A stretch of DNA of 64,000 nt from DATJGF01 sp035495315 (GTDB taxonomy: Bacteria; Verrucomicrobiota; Verrucomicrobiia; Limisphaerales; UBA8199). The stretch lies in the NCBI GenBank assembly GCA_035495315.1, contig DATJGF010000145.1, positions 42,776-106,775 on the forward strand, in the 5' to 3' direction. The notes below the pieces were generated by a model, which saw nothing but the letters and a program-made list of their open reading frames with translations, was not told the DNA's origin and searched no databases. The position numbers were made by a program, and so were the translations under genes. This document shows, piece by piece, positions 18,233-25,075 of this stretch. Within the stretch, counting starts at the first letter, position 1. Each line of letters starts with the position of its first letter.

Positions 18233-18355
18233 ATGAAAACTTCGCTCGCGAACTCGCACATTGGCCGTGTTATCCTGCATCTCTTCTGCCTATTGCAGGA
18301 CCGCAAATGGTCCTGGCATATGGCCGGCATCCGCAGGGAAATAGTGCCCGTCTAG
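18233..18355 (+). CDS. Possible 40-residue peptide ahead of the AI-2E permease
   Basis: MKTSLANSHIGRVILHLFCL begins a short frame with AAAGGAT ten bases upstream of the ATG. It ends 23 bases before the permease start. It is the first start codon downstream of promoter-like copy A. It could be a leader peptide or simply a chance frame. No similarity is recognised. Confidence 0.3.
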   Translation: MKTSLANSHIGRVILHLFCLLQDRKWSWHMAGIRREIVPV

Positions 18356-18378
18356 ATCACGGCGGGTGCAGTTTCAAC

Positions 18379-19581
18379 ATGAAACAGCTCAGCTCAGACG
18401 AGACTCCCGTTAGCGAGTATGCTGGATGGCCTCGCAATCGCATTCGGATGATCGCGTTGGGACTGTTTGCGGCCGTTGGTATCTACTTATGCTACCGCCT
18501 GGCCCACCCTTGCATCCCATCTCTGGTTTGGGCTGGTGCGCTGGCATTGGTTTTCACCCCGTTGCACAGGTGGTTTGAGGCAAGGCTGCGACGGCCGAGT
18601 TTGGCGGCGGCACTTTCCCTGGTCGTCATTGGATTGCTGGTGGTGGTCCCGGCCACATGGTTCGCTCAGAAGCTCGCCGAACAAGCCACCTCTGTCCCGG
18701 AAAACATCCAAAAGCAAATTGCAGCCGGTAAATGGCACATCAATCCCGGGCAACACCCGCTTATGGCGCGGCTGTTGGCCCGGATTGAGAAGCAAATTAG
18801 TTCCCCGGAAGACGCTTCATTGGCGTCGACCTGGCTGAGGACCATCGTCTCCAGGTTGATAAAGGAATCGGCCGTTGCGGTGGTTCAAGTTTCCCTCACG
18901 CTGTATTTTTTGTTTTATTTTCTTCGCGATCGGCTTCGCGTGCTCAAGGCCATCCGCTCCTTCTTACCCTTAAGCGAAAACGACACCGAAACACTCTTCT
19001 CCCGGATCAACGACACGATTCATGCGACTCTCTACGGCATGCTCGCGCTCTCCGCGCTCCAGGGTCTCCTGGGCGGGCTGATGTTTTGGTGGCTCGGCGT
19101 CCCTTCGCCATGGTTTTGGGCACTGGTGGCGGCTGTATTCGCTTTCGTACCGGTGGTAGATACCTTTGTCCTTTGGCTTCCAGCAGCCGTGTACCTCGGG
19201 CTCGAAGGCAGGTGGGGAGAAGCTCTCGGTGTTGCTGCGTTGGGCAGTCTGGTGGTCCGCGGGATCGAAAATTTTCTATATCCGGTCCTGGTGAAAGACC
19301 GTTTGAGGGTCCCGTCAGTAAGCATTTTCGTTTCCCTAGTGGGCGGGCTGCTCCTCTTTGGCTGGAGTGGTCTCGTGCTCGGACCGGTGATCCTCACGAT
19401 TACAAGTGCTCTCGTAGAAATGTGTGTAAAGCGGTTCAGTGAACCACAAGGTCCCCCAGGGCCTGATCCCAATAAGTCCACCGATGCGGAGCAGACGTGG
19501 GCAGCCGTTCCTGATTTGCCTTTGAACCCGTGCAAGCTGCTAAAACCCCAAATGCCGCAGGAACGAAAGTCCAGGTTTTGA
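18379..19581 (+). CDS. AI-2E family membrane permease (PerM/YdiK type)
   Basis: Polytopic inner-membrane protein of 400 residues, the normal length for the family. The first two helices (MIALGLFAAVGIYLCYRLAH, LVWAGALALVFTPLHRWFEA) end in the P-L-H-R-W motif typical of AI-2E exporters. A soluble helical segment (QLAEQATSVPENIQKQI-like) and four or more further helices follow, including ALSALQGLLGGLMFWWLGVP and LLLFGWSGLVLGPVILTITS with the conserved G-P-V. Members transport small metabolites or sodium; few are truly AI-2 exporters, so the substrate is open. I start at ATG 18379 because the frame upstream (from 18307) is not membrane-like. Confidence 0.88.
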   Translation: MKQLSSDETPVSEYAGWPRNRIRMIALGLFAAVGIYLCYRLAHPCIPSLVWAGALALVFTPLHRWFEARLRRPSLAAALSLVVIGLLVVVPATWFAQKLAEQATSVPENIQKQIAAGKWHINPGQHPLMARLLARIEKQISSPEDASLASTWLRTIVSRLIKESAVAVVQVSLTLYFLFYFLRDRLRVLKAIRSFLPLSENDTETLFSRINDTIHATLYGMLALSALQGLLGGLMFWWLGVPSPWFWALVAAVFAFVPVVDTFVLWLPAAVYLGLEGRWGEALGVAALGSLVVRGIENFLYPVLVKDRLRVPSVSIFVSLVGGLLLFGWSGLVLGPVILTITSALVEMCVKRFSEPQGPPGPDPNKSTDAEQTWAAVPDLPLNPCKLLKPQMPQERKSRF

Positions 19582-19599
19582 CGCGTCAGGTCTTCCGAC

Positions 19600-19710
19600 T
19601 CAAGGCCTCAAGTTGTTGGTATTCCAAGCCAGATTCACACCCAAAGTGGGGAGGTTGATCGATGTGAACGAACCGATCCCCTGAAGGAAAGCCTTGTCCT
19701 CCGGCATATC
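19600..19710 (-). pseudogene. Possible C-terminal remnant of a secreted beta-sandwich protein
   Basis: On the minus strand the frame reads FLQGIGSFTSINLPTLG then VNLAWNTNNLRP and stops at 19600. The pattern F-x-x-[IL]-x-LP-x-L-x-x-x-L-x-WNT-x-x-L is one I associate with C-terminal modules of verrucomicrobial secreted proteins. No start or upstream domain is present. It lies in the 383-base gap after the permease and reads as a small decayed fragment. Confidence 0.3.
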
Positions 19711-19887
19711 CAAGTCCATTGGCGTGGAGATTATCGCTGAGGCCGGGCGCGGCCAAGGGCGGTCAGCAGGCCGGTTCACGGCTCCTGTGGCGGAACCTGG
19801 ACCTTATCAGCCTTCCGATCATATATGCGCCGCAACGCTCCAAGGTTCGCCAAAATTCCAATGCCTTATCGGCGGCAGTTGCACAAC

Positions 19888-19941
19888 TGGCGCATCGGCG
19901 ACCGAAACAGCGCATTACCCCTGTGTAGCAGGCAAATTCAG
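19888..19941 (+). promoter_or_regulatory. 54-bp promoter-like element, copy D (degenerate)
   Basis: TGGCGCATCGGCG at 19888, GCGCATTACCC at 19910 and TAGCAGGCAAATTCA at 19926 line up without gaps with copies A-C; the 38-base spacing is kept. The right half has TAGC in place of TGGC, so it is the weakest copy. ATG 19965 of the beta-barrel gene follows 39 bases after the TAGC. Confidence 0.5.
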
Positions 19942-19964
19942 TAACGACCCGCATCGCTCGAACA

Positions 19965-21026
19965 ATGAAAATGTCCTTCAAATTTGACGGTTCAACGAGC
20001 CTGGGAACGGAATTACGCGGCGCGCCATGGACCGGCCAAGCAAGAACACGATTCCTCACTGCTGTTGCGAGCCTGGTGGTGTTATGGTTCCCCGCTTGGG
20101 CACCCGCCCAGTTGGCTCCTGAAGTCGTCAGTCAATTTAATCGTTCGGTTACACTCAGCATCGACGCGACCACCGTTTTGGCTGGGGACAATGCGTTCGG
20201 GGGCGGTTCGTTCTGGGCGTCCACGTCCAGGGCTGATGCGGACCTCAACGTCTCGAAGTTTGGAGGGTCAGGTGACGTGGGCGACCCGAGGCCGCTCGGC
20301 CTGCTCGGGATCCAATGGCAGCCGCGCCTCCAGGGAAGCATGGGTTACCTGACATATAAAAATGACTTCAAGGCGGCGCCTCTGTCGGGCGACGAGAACA
20401 AATATACTACCTACGCGGTGGATTTTGGCGGCGGCGCGCGTTTCTGGTTCGATGATCATTTAAGCCTCGCACCGACCATCTCAGGCATATATGGCCATAC
20501 CAAGAACGAGTACAGCGCCTTCAGCAGCCTCAGCCGGGCCAACTATGCTGCGGCAGATCAAGCTGGATTGATTAATTGGGACGTGGATACCTGGACCATT
20601 GTGCCCGCAACGGAACTGTCTTATCAGTGGACCTGGCGACGCGTCACCTTCACCGCATCCTCATCCTTCAACTATTTTCACACTGAGGATTTCCATAGTT
20701 CCTCATCTAAAGTGAGCATCAAGAGCGATTCCGAGACGTGGGAAAACAAGTTCGATGTTGATGTGCCAATCGGTGCAACTCTGTTGAGCCGCGAAGTGCA
20801 TGTGGGCGGGTATTACAGTTGGACGGGATTTTACGGCGACCTCAGGGAGGGTTTTTCCGAGTCCCAACTGAAAGTGAATGGCGTCAATGAGATTCACGGA
20901 CGGGTGGTGTTGGATGTCCTGAACAAACTTCGGAAACTGAAATGGCTCGGTGTGGGCGGCTCTTACTTCTGGGGTGACCAATTTACCGGCTGGAGTATCG
21001 GAGTCGACGCCTCGTTCAAGTTCTGA
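19965..21026 (+). CDS. Outer-membrane beta-barrel protein
   Basis: A 353-residue exported protein. The signal peptide has a longer than usual n-region followed by FLTAVASLVVLWFPAWAPAQ. The mature part alternates polar and aromatic residues in beta strands (YTTYAVDFGGGARFWFDDHL, TFTASSSFNYF, VHVGGYYSWTGFY) and ends in GVDASFKF, a C-terminal Phe after alternating hydrophobics, typical of BAM-inserted barrels. It looks like a solitary autotransporter-type barrel without a passenger. It is single and probably driven by promoter-like copy D. A second ATG at 19971 is also possible. Confidence 0.75.
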   Translation: MKMSFKFDGSTSLGTELRGAPWTGQARTRFLTAVASLVVLWFPAWAPAQLAPEVVSQFNRSVTLSIDATTVLAGDNAFGGGSFWASTSRADADLNVSKFGGSGDVGDPRPLGLLGIQWQPRLQGSMGYLTYKNDFKAAPLSGDENKYTTYAVDFGGGARFWFDDHLSLAPTISGIYGHTKNEYSAFSSLSRANYAAADQAGLINWDVDTWTIVPATELSYQWTWRRVTFTASSSFNYFHTEDFHSSSSKVSIKSDSETWENKFDVDVPIGATLLSREVHVGGYYSWTGFYGDLREGFSESQLKVNGVNEIHGRVVLDVLNKLRKLKWLGVGGSYFWGDQFTGWSIGVDASFKF

Positions 21027-21236
21027 ATGCGACGACTGTCGCACCACCGAGGCTCACATGCCGGGCAGCAGAATTCATTTTGCAGAAGTTCATCCCGTTG
21101 TAGCGGTATGGCATCCAGTTTCGCCTCGGACCGCGCTTTTGATAATTTGCAGAACACTCCCCATCTCCTTTTCGGGTTTTCGCAATAAGCCTCCAGAAGG
21201 GTACACTCGGTGCGAGGCGGGAAGCCGAGATAGAGG

Positions 21237-21677
21237 TCATTTGGCTTGGGCGAACAGGAGCATGATTCGGGGCCCTTTGGGAGTTGCGATTTGGCACTTT
21301 GCTTCGTCCGGAGTTTGTGGAGTTGTCAATCCGTCGCAGGTCTTGTCATAACTAGGTTTTCCATCCACCAGGATTACATAGCGATGGGTGCGATTGCCCT
21401 CGATGTTATTTAGGGCGATCTGCCAGGTTCTGGTAGGGGGATCATAGTTCAGGGGGGCATTGCGCCACCCATTGAAGGAGCCAGCGACTTCGACCGTCGT
21501 TGGTTGAGGCGTTTGATCGGCCGGAACCGGCCAACGGAACACTTTAGTGAAGCCGATCCGCTGTTCGTGTTTTTCAGCCTCGGGGCGAAGCCGAGCTGTC
21601 GGTGTGATCCTGGCCTCAGGTGGTCTTGTCCTGGGTCTGTCCTTGCTTTCAATGAAGTTGGTGACGGCATCGATCAT
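21237..21677 (-). CDS. Glycogen-binding (CBM48/AMPK-type) domain protein
   Basis: A 146-residue protein whose C-terminal 100 residues form a starch/glycogen-binding domain: KVFRWPVPADQ, VEVAGSFNGWRNAPLNYDP and HRYVILVDGKPSYDK, with the conserved Trp of N-G-W and the Y-V-I-L-V-D-G strand. No enzyme domain follows and no signal peptide is visible, so it is a free cytosolic carbohydrate-binding module. Its start overlaps the 3' end of the potassium channel gene by 29 bases, suggesting coupled translation. It might tether a regulator to glycogen; role unknown. Confidence 0.8.
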   Translation of the reverse strand: MIDAVTNFIESKDRPRTRPPEARITPTARLRPEAEKHEQRIGFTKVFRWPVPADQTPQPTTVEVAGSFNGWRNAPLNYDPPTRTWQIALNNIEGNRTHRYVILVDGKPSYDKTCDGLTTPQTPDEAKCQIATPKGPRIMLLFAQAK

Positions 21678-22518
21678 AACTGTAGTTGCTGTGGCTTTGA
21701 TTGTGGGCCGATGTTTGACTCTCCCCCGAGGCGGAGTAGAGGGAAACCAGGCGGGCGATCATGACACCGACAAAGAGCGTGCCGGTCATCGCCTCGAGCA
21801 TAGCGAGCATCCGGGCTACATCCGCCACCGGAGTGATATCGCCGTATCCTACAGTCATCAGAGTTGTAAAACTGAAATAGATGGCGGTGAACCCACTCAT
21901 CACCGCCACCGTTCCCGAACGAGTGTTGAACGCGAACGCGTTGCGATTCACTTGCGCCACGAATGTGTAGGCCAGTCCCCAGAGCAATCCCAAAATCAGG
22001 TAAACAGAAATGCCGGCGCAAAGTACGTTCGCGTCGACCCGTTTGGCCCGAAGAATAAACCCCAGCAGCGACGCTATGACTACTCCGAGAAACGCGATTG
22101 CTGGCAAAATAAACGTCAATGCTGGGCATTTCTGGGGCCAGATTTGGTTCAGCCATGTAGCGGCGAGCGCGAAGCTCACCAGGGCGAATGCCAGTCTGCG
22201 GCAGGAACCACTGGCAATTAAGCCCGTGCACATGACCAGCGTGAACAGCACGGCTTGGTAGAGTTGGCCCTCCTCTAAACCCTGAACAAACGGTGTGGCG
22301 ACCAGACAAACCACAAGTGCGGCAAGGAACCCGACGGCGGATACCCGCAACCTGAGTCTCCGTTCCTTGGCAAGTCTTGACCGCCCGTTGGCAGCAGCGC
22401 CGCAATCTGTTTGAGACTTTGGATCGGGCTCGAAAAGCGCATCCTTGTCGCGGAAGAATTTTGCCGGCCGGCAATCGTACCGCTTGCGCCTGTCAGGCAG
22501 TGTTTGGAATTTAATCAT
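21649..22518 (-). CDS. Potassium channel family membrane protein
   Basis: Carries the K+ selectivity filter TVGYGDITP (residues 222-230) between a pore helix (YFSFTTL) and a final transmembrane helix (LEAMTGTLFVGVMIARLVSL). About four further hydrophobic segments precede it (VGFLAALVVCLVATPFVQGL, AVLFTLVMCTGLIASG, AFALVSFALAATWL, LILGLLWGLAYTFV), giving a six-helix plan without an obvious voltage-sensor Arg ladder. The first 65 residues are polar and cytoplasmic. I start at ATG 22518 (MIKFQTL) with AAGGAACG just upstream. Inner-membrane K+ flux during osmotic or pH stress would fit the surrounding genes. Confidence 0.87.
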   Translation of the reverse strand: MIKFQTLPDRRKRYDCRPAKFFRDKDALFEPDPKSQTDCGAAANGRSRLAKERRLRLRVSAVGFLAALVVCLVATPFVQGLEEGQLYQAVLFTLVMCTGLIASGSCRRLAFALVSFALAATWLNQIWPQKCPALTFILPAIAFLGVVIASLLGFILRAKRVDANVLCAGISVYLILGLLWGLAYTFVAQVNRNAFAFNTRSGTVAVMSGFTAIYFSFTTLMTVGYGDITPVADVARMLAMLEAMTGTLFVGVMIARLVSLYSASGESQTSAHNQSHSNYSYDRCRHQLH

Positions 22519-22544
22519 ATTCGTTCCTTCATCCCGCAATGGAG

Positions 22545-22569
22545 CGTTCCTTAATCACATCGCGTGCCA
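22545..22569 (-). promoter_or_regulatory. TGGCACGC-type promoter-like site before the potassium channel gene
   Basis: Read on the minus strand: TGGCACGCGATGTGATTAAG. It is very close to the site at 24902 (+), differing at few positions. A sigma-54 -24 box would be TGGCACG; the -12 position gives TGTGAT rather than TTGCA. A transcript starting about 25 bases on would have a leader of roughly 26 bases with AAGGAACG before ATG 22518. Confidence 0.4.
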
Positions 22570-22711
22570 ATACCTAAACCAGAACGCAAGGCAGCGCTTT
22601 TGCAGGAACTTGCTTCAAAAACGTCAGCCTCGAGATGACATGCGGTTTTTCGAACGTACGAAAATTCATAAGGCCTTTTTGAACAAATGGGGGTGCTTCT
22701 AGTTGCATTAA

Positions 22712-22765
22712 TGGCGCACCTGCAACAGAAATGGCGCATTACCCAACGGTGGCACAGAACATGTA
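22712..22765 (+). promoter_or_regulatory. 54-bp promoter-like element, copy B
   Basis: TGGCGCACCTGCAA at 22712, GGCGCATTACCC at 22733 and TGGCACAGAACATGTA at 22750-22765. It is ungapped against copies A, C and D. ATG 22788 begins 38 bases after the TGGC, so a sigma-54-type start would leave a leader of about 13 bases. Confidence 0.62.
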
Positions 22766-22787
22766 TGACCTTTCGACCACGATTATG

Positions 22788-23066
22788 AACCTCAAAAGTT
22801 TTTGGGAACGACACAGGGCACAACGCTGGGCAGGAACAGCCGCCCTGCCGGCCAAAGCAAGAAAGCCAAAGCCCTTTCAGCCACTGACACGTCAGGAATC
22901 CATAGCGATCCTGGACGATACGATCGAGTGGCTTATGGATGAAGCCAGGACCACCATGGCAATGCCCGACGGCCCGTCGAACGAGCGGCGCAAGGCCGAA
23001 TTGCGGGCACGTGACAAATCCATTGCTCGAGATTTTCAGCGGTTGATTAGGGGGCAGGAGGGCTGA
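22788..23066 (+). CDS. Small hypothetical protein, 92 residues
   Basis: Starts MNLKSFWERHRAQRW and continues with a basic, Pro-rich stretch, then a predicted helix TRQESIAILDDTIEWLMDEA and a charged C-terminal helix RRKAELRARDKSIARDFQRL. The protein is soluble and helical, with no signal peptide. I chose ATG 22788 because upstream in-frame ATGs fall inside promoter-like copy B. No family is recognised. Codon usage and its own conserved upstream element argue that it is real. Confidence 0.55.
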   Translation, partial: NLKSFWERHRAQRWAGTAALPAKARKPKPFQPLTRQESIAILDDTIEWLMDEARTTMAMPDGPSNERRKAELRARDKSIARDFQRLIRGQEG

Positions 23067-23073
23067 GACCAGG

Positions 23074-23150
23074 TGTAGCCGCCGAGGTAACCGGGCGGAG
23101 CATTCGTGGAATTCCTTAAGGCAATCCGCCTCCTCACGTCGGCGGCTACA
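23074..23150. repeat. Palindromic REP-like intergenic repeat
   Basis: TGTAGCCGCCGAGGTAA at 23074 is mirrored by the inverted CGTCGGCGGCTACA at 23137-23150, with a second inner pair around CGGGCGGA (23092) and TCCGCC (23125). The arms can form a long hairpin. The GTAGCCGCCGA/TCGGCGGCTAC core looks like a dispersed intergenic repeat of Verrucomicrobia genomes, as I recall it. Only this one copy is in the window. Confidence 0.55.
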
Positions 23151-23352
23151 AGGGCCTGAAAGGAGCCGCGCCGCACCACCGGTTACGTGGCCTTTTCTTC
23201 GGAGGTTCGGACTGCAACCGCTCGGCTTGACGTTGAATTCGCGCGAGCCTCCGCAAGAGCCCCAAGCGGCCCCACTTCGTGTGCGCATTTCTTGTTAACA
23301 CCTCTGGCGACCAGCAATTGCGTGTCCGGGGAGTCGAAGTTCAGCGCATAGG

Positions 23353-23406
23353 TGGCGCACCTGCAAAGGAAACGGCGCATTACCCGAAGGTGGCACAGAA
23401 ATGCAT
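23353..23406 (+). promoter_or_regulatory. 54-bp promoter-like element, copy C
   Basis: TGGCGCACCTGCAAAG at 23353, GGCGCATTACCC at 23374 and TGGCACAGAAATGCAT at 23391-23406. It is the copy nearest to a sigma-54 promoter: it has TGGCAC and a TGC, with the spacing one base short of the usual GG-N10-GC. ATG 23435 of the thioredoxin-like gene follows 44 bases from the TGGC. Confidence 0.62.
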
Positions 23407-23434
23407 GTGCTTCCAACGATTGACGGATCGAGAC

Positions 23435-23950
23435 ATGAAGACTTTAGACGAAATGGCAGTACGATTTTTCGGGCCCTTCAATTTTACGAGCCCGGTGCAA
23501 GCTGGCCAGTCGATGTGTGACACCTTGTTGGTGAGCGCCTTAGGTTTTTACCCGCCCCGTGGCATACGCCATGCATTAGGCATGGTCATGTTGAACAAAC
23601 CCGAAAATATGAACACTCAAAAAGGTTCACTGCCGGTTGTTGTCACCGGCGTGAATTTCAAGGCGGAAGTCCTGGAGTCCAAGCAAGCGGTCCTGGTTGA
23701 GTTTTGGTCTCCTTGGAGCCGGCCTTGCCAAGTCATGGATTCGGTGCTTCACGAACTGGCCAGCGCTTGGGCCGGAAACGTCAAGGTGGTTAAGGTCAAC
23801 GCCGATGATAGCCTCGACCTAAGCCTTTTGTACGAAATTCAATCGGTCCCAACCTTGGTCTATTTTGTCCGTGGAAACACGTGCCTGCGCATCATCGGCA
23901 CCGCGAGCAAGGAAGCCATTCTGGCCAAAATCCAACCCTTTTCCCAGTAA
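23435..23950 (+). CDS. Thioredoxin-like protein lacking the first active-site cysteine
   Basis: The thioredoxin fold occupies the last 110 residues: VLVEFWSPWSRPCQVMDS, VKVVKVNADDSLDLSLLYEI and QSVPTLVYFVRGNT with the conserved cis-Pro. The usual W-C-G-P-C is W-S-R-P-C (residues 94-98), so the nucleophilic first Cys is Ser. It cannot act as a standard disulfide reductase; a chaperone or monothiol role is possible. ATG 23435 (MKTLDEM) fits the promoter-like copy C upstream and adds a 58-residue N-terminal extension of unknown kind. ATG 23609 (MNTQKGS) would give a bare thioredoxin of 113 residues. Confidence 0.78.
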   Translation: MKTLDEMAVRFFGPFNFTSPVQAGQSMCDTLLVSALGFYPPRGIRHALGMVMLNKPENMNTQKGSLPVVVTGVNFKAEVLESKQAVLVEFWSPWSRPCQVMDSVLHELASAWAGNVKVVKVNADDSLDLSLLYEIQSVPTLVYFVRGNTCLRIIGTASKEAILAKIQPFSQ

Positions 23951-23955
23951 GCCCT

Positions 23956-24072
23956 ATGCACCCACTCCTGATTGTCACAATCGTCGTCCTCAGCGTGCTG
24001 TACGCGCTCGCCTGGCACAACCAACCTGCACGGAATGATCGGCGAAGCGATGAACCGTTATCGAAAGCCTAA
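23956..24072 (+). CDS. Small membrane peptide, 38 residues
   Basis: MHPLLIVTIVVLSVLYALAW is a single transmembrane helix followed by a charged tail (RNDRRSDEPLSKA). It starts five bases after the thioredoxin-like stop and is followed 38 bases later by the small cysteine-rich gene. This packing and the clean helix-plus-tail design favour a real small inner-membrane protein. Confidence 0.5.
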   Translation: MHPLLIVTIVVLSVLYALAWHNQPARNDRRSDEPLSKA

Positions 24073-24110
24073 CCAGGGCCGAACGTCGCACCGCAACTCA
24101 AAACAGGACC

Positions 24111-24380
24111 ATGAACTCAGCCCATAACCGTGAACCAAATGCAGCGCAACTCAGCGGCGCCGCCCGAGGGAAGTGCCTGGTTTGTGACGACCCAATTGGA
24201 GATCGCTGCTTTTGCAAAATCCACGGCAAAGAAGGAGGACCAATAATGCTCTGCTGTCCCTCCTGCACGATTCAATACATCGACTCGGCGCGAGTTCCTG
24301 CGGACAACGCTGAAGAAGAACTGCGCGCTTACGAGAAGAGCATCTATTTCTTCATCGGAGAGGACAAACCGTGGTCATGA
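24111..24380 (+). CDS. Small cysteine-rich, probably zinc-binding protein
   Basis: An 89-residue soluble protein with CLVCDDPIGDRCFCKIHG and MLCCPSCTIQYIDS: seven or more Cys plus a His arranged as two knuckles, likely a zinc ribbon. The C-terminus is an acidic helix (NAEEELRAYEKSIYFF). Its stop overlaps the ATG of the response regulator gene (ATGA at 24377-24380), so both are probably made together. No named family is recognised. Confidence 0.6.
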   Translation: MNSAHNREPNAAQLSGAARGKCLVCDDPIGDRCFCKIHGKEGGPIMLCCPSCTIQYIDSARVPADNAEEELRAYEKSIYFFIGEDKPWS

Positions 24381-24916
24381 ATACTCGCACAGTTAAACAG
24401 GCCGAAGACATACCCGGGACTCGGATTAGGACGCTCGTGGTAGATGATTCTCCGTTCATGTTGAAAGTCCTTGCCCAAACCCTTGAAGCAGTGGCCGGCT
24501 TCGATCTCGTCGGCACTGCAACCGATGGACGCCAGGCACTTCGTTACGTGTCGATGTTGTCCCTAGACTTGGTCCTCATGGATCTCCACATGCCGGGCCT
24601 CAACGGCATACAAGCTACACGTTACATAAAGGACCGTGAGCACCCGCCTGCCGTCATTATTGTCAGTTCGGATGAGAGTTCCGTTACTAAAGCAACGACT
24701 GAAGCCGCAGGGGCCGATGCATTCGTCAGCAAGGAAGGCAACACTCGGCAGCAGTTGATGGGCGCGCTTCAGAAGCTCTTTGGACGAAATTATGCAGAGC
24801 GAGCGAAGGCCGGTGGTCCGCAGGCACTCGCAATAACACTACTTAAGCTTATGCCCGCCCGGATGCTCGGCACAGTGGTTTTAGCCGCATTGGTTCTAAT
24901 GTGGCACGCCGTGTGA
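24377..24916 (+). CDS. Response regulator receiver protein with C-terminal membrane helix
   Basis: The receiver domain spans about residues 15-140: RTLVVDDSPFMLKVL with the acidic pair, DLVLMDLHMPG with phospho-acceptor Asp 69, VIIVSSDESSV, and the conserved Lys in AFVSKEG. Instead of a DNA-binding domain the protein ends with a hydrophobic segment, RMLGTVVLAALVLMWHAV, long enough to cross the membrane. A membrane-tethered single-domain receiver is unusual. No histidine kinase is adjacent. It could relay or buffer phosphoryl signals to envelope partners, but that is inference. Confidence 0.82.
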   Translation: MNTRTVKQAEDIPGTRIRTLVVDDSPFMLKVLAQTLEAVAGFDLVGTATDGRQALRYVSMLSLDLVLMDLHMPGLNGIQATRYIKDREHPPAVIIVSSDESSVTKATTEAAGADAFVSKEGNTRQQLMGALQKLFGRNYAERAKAGGPQALAITLLKLMPARMLGTVVLAALVLMWHAV

Positions 24917-24926
24917 TTGAGGAAGG
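24902..24926 (+). promoter_or_regulatory. TGGCACGC-type promoter-like site before the LpxR-like gene
   Basis: TGGCACGCCGTGTGATTGAG overlaps the last codons of the response regulator gene. It matches the minus-strand site at 22545-22569 at most positions. A start about 25 bases downstream would leave a leader of roughly 150 bases to ATG 25076. Overlap with coding sequence means chance cannot be excluded. Confidence 0.35.
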
Positions 24927-25075
24927 ACGACGGCGATCATACGAACAAAATACAAGCGATAGGGAAAAGGCTATGGATAGACAGTTCCAAACAAACAGAA
25001 ATGAATCGGTCCTCTCGGTCAAAATGTACGACGCGAAGACGAACGGGCGTTTCCAGGAGCCGTGAAAGGACGACT

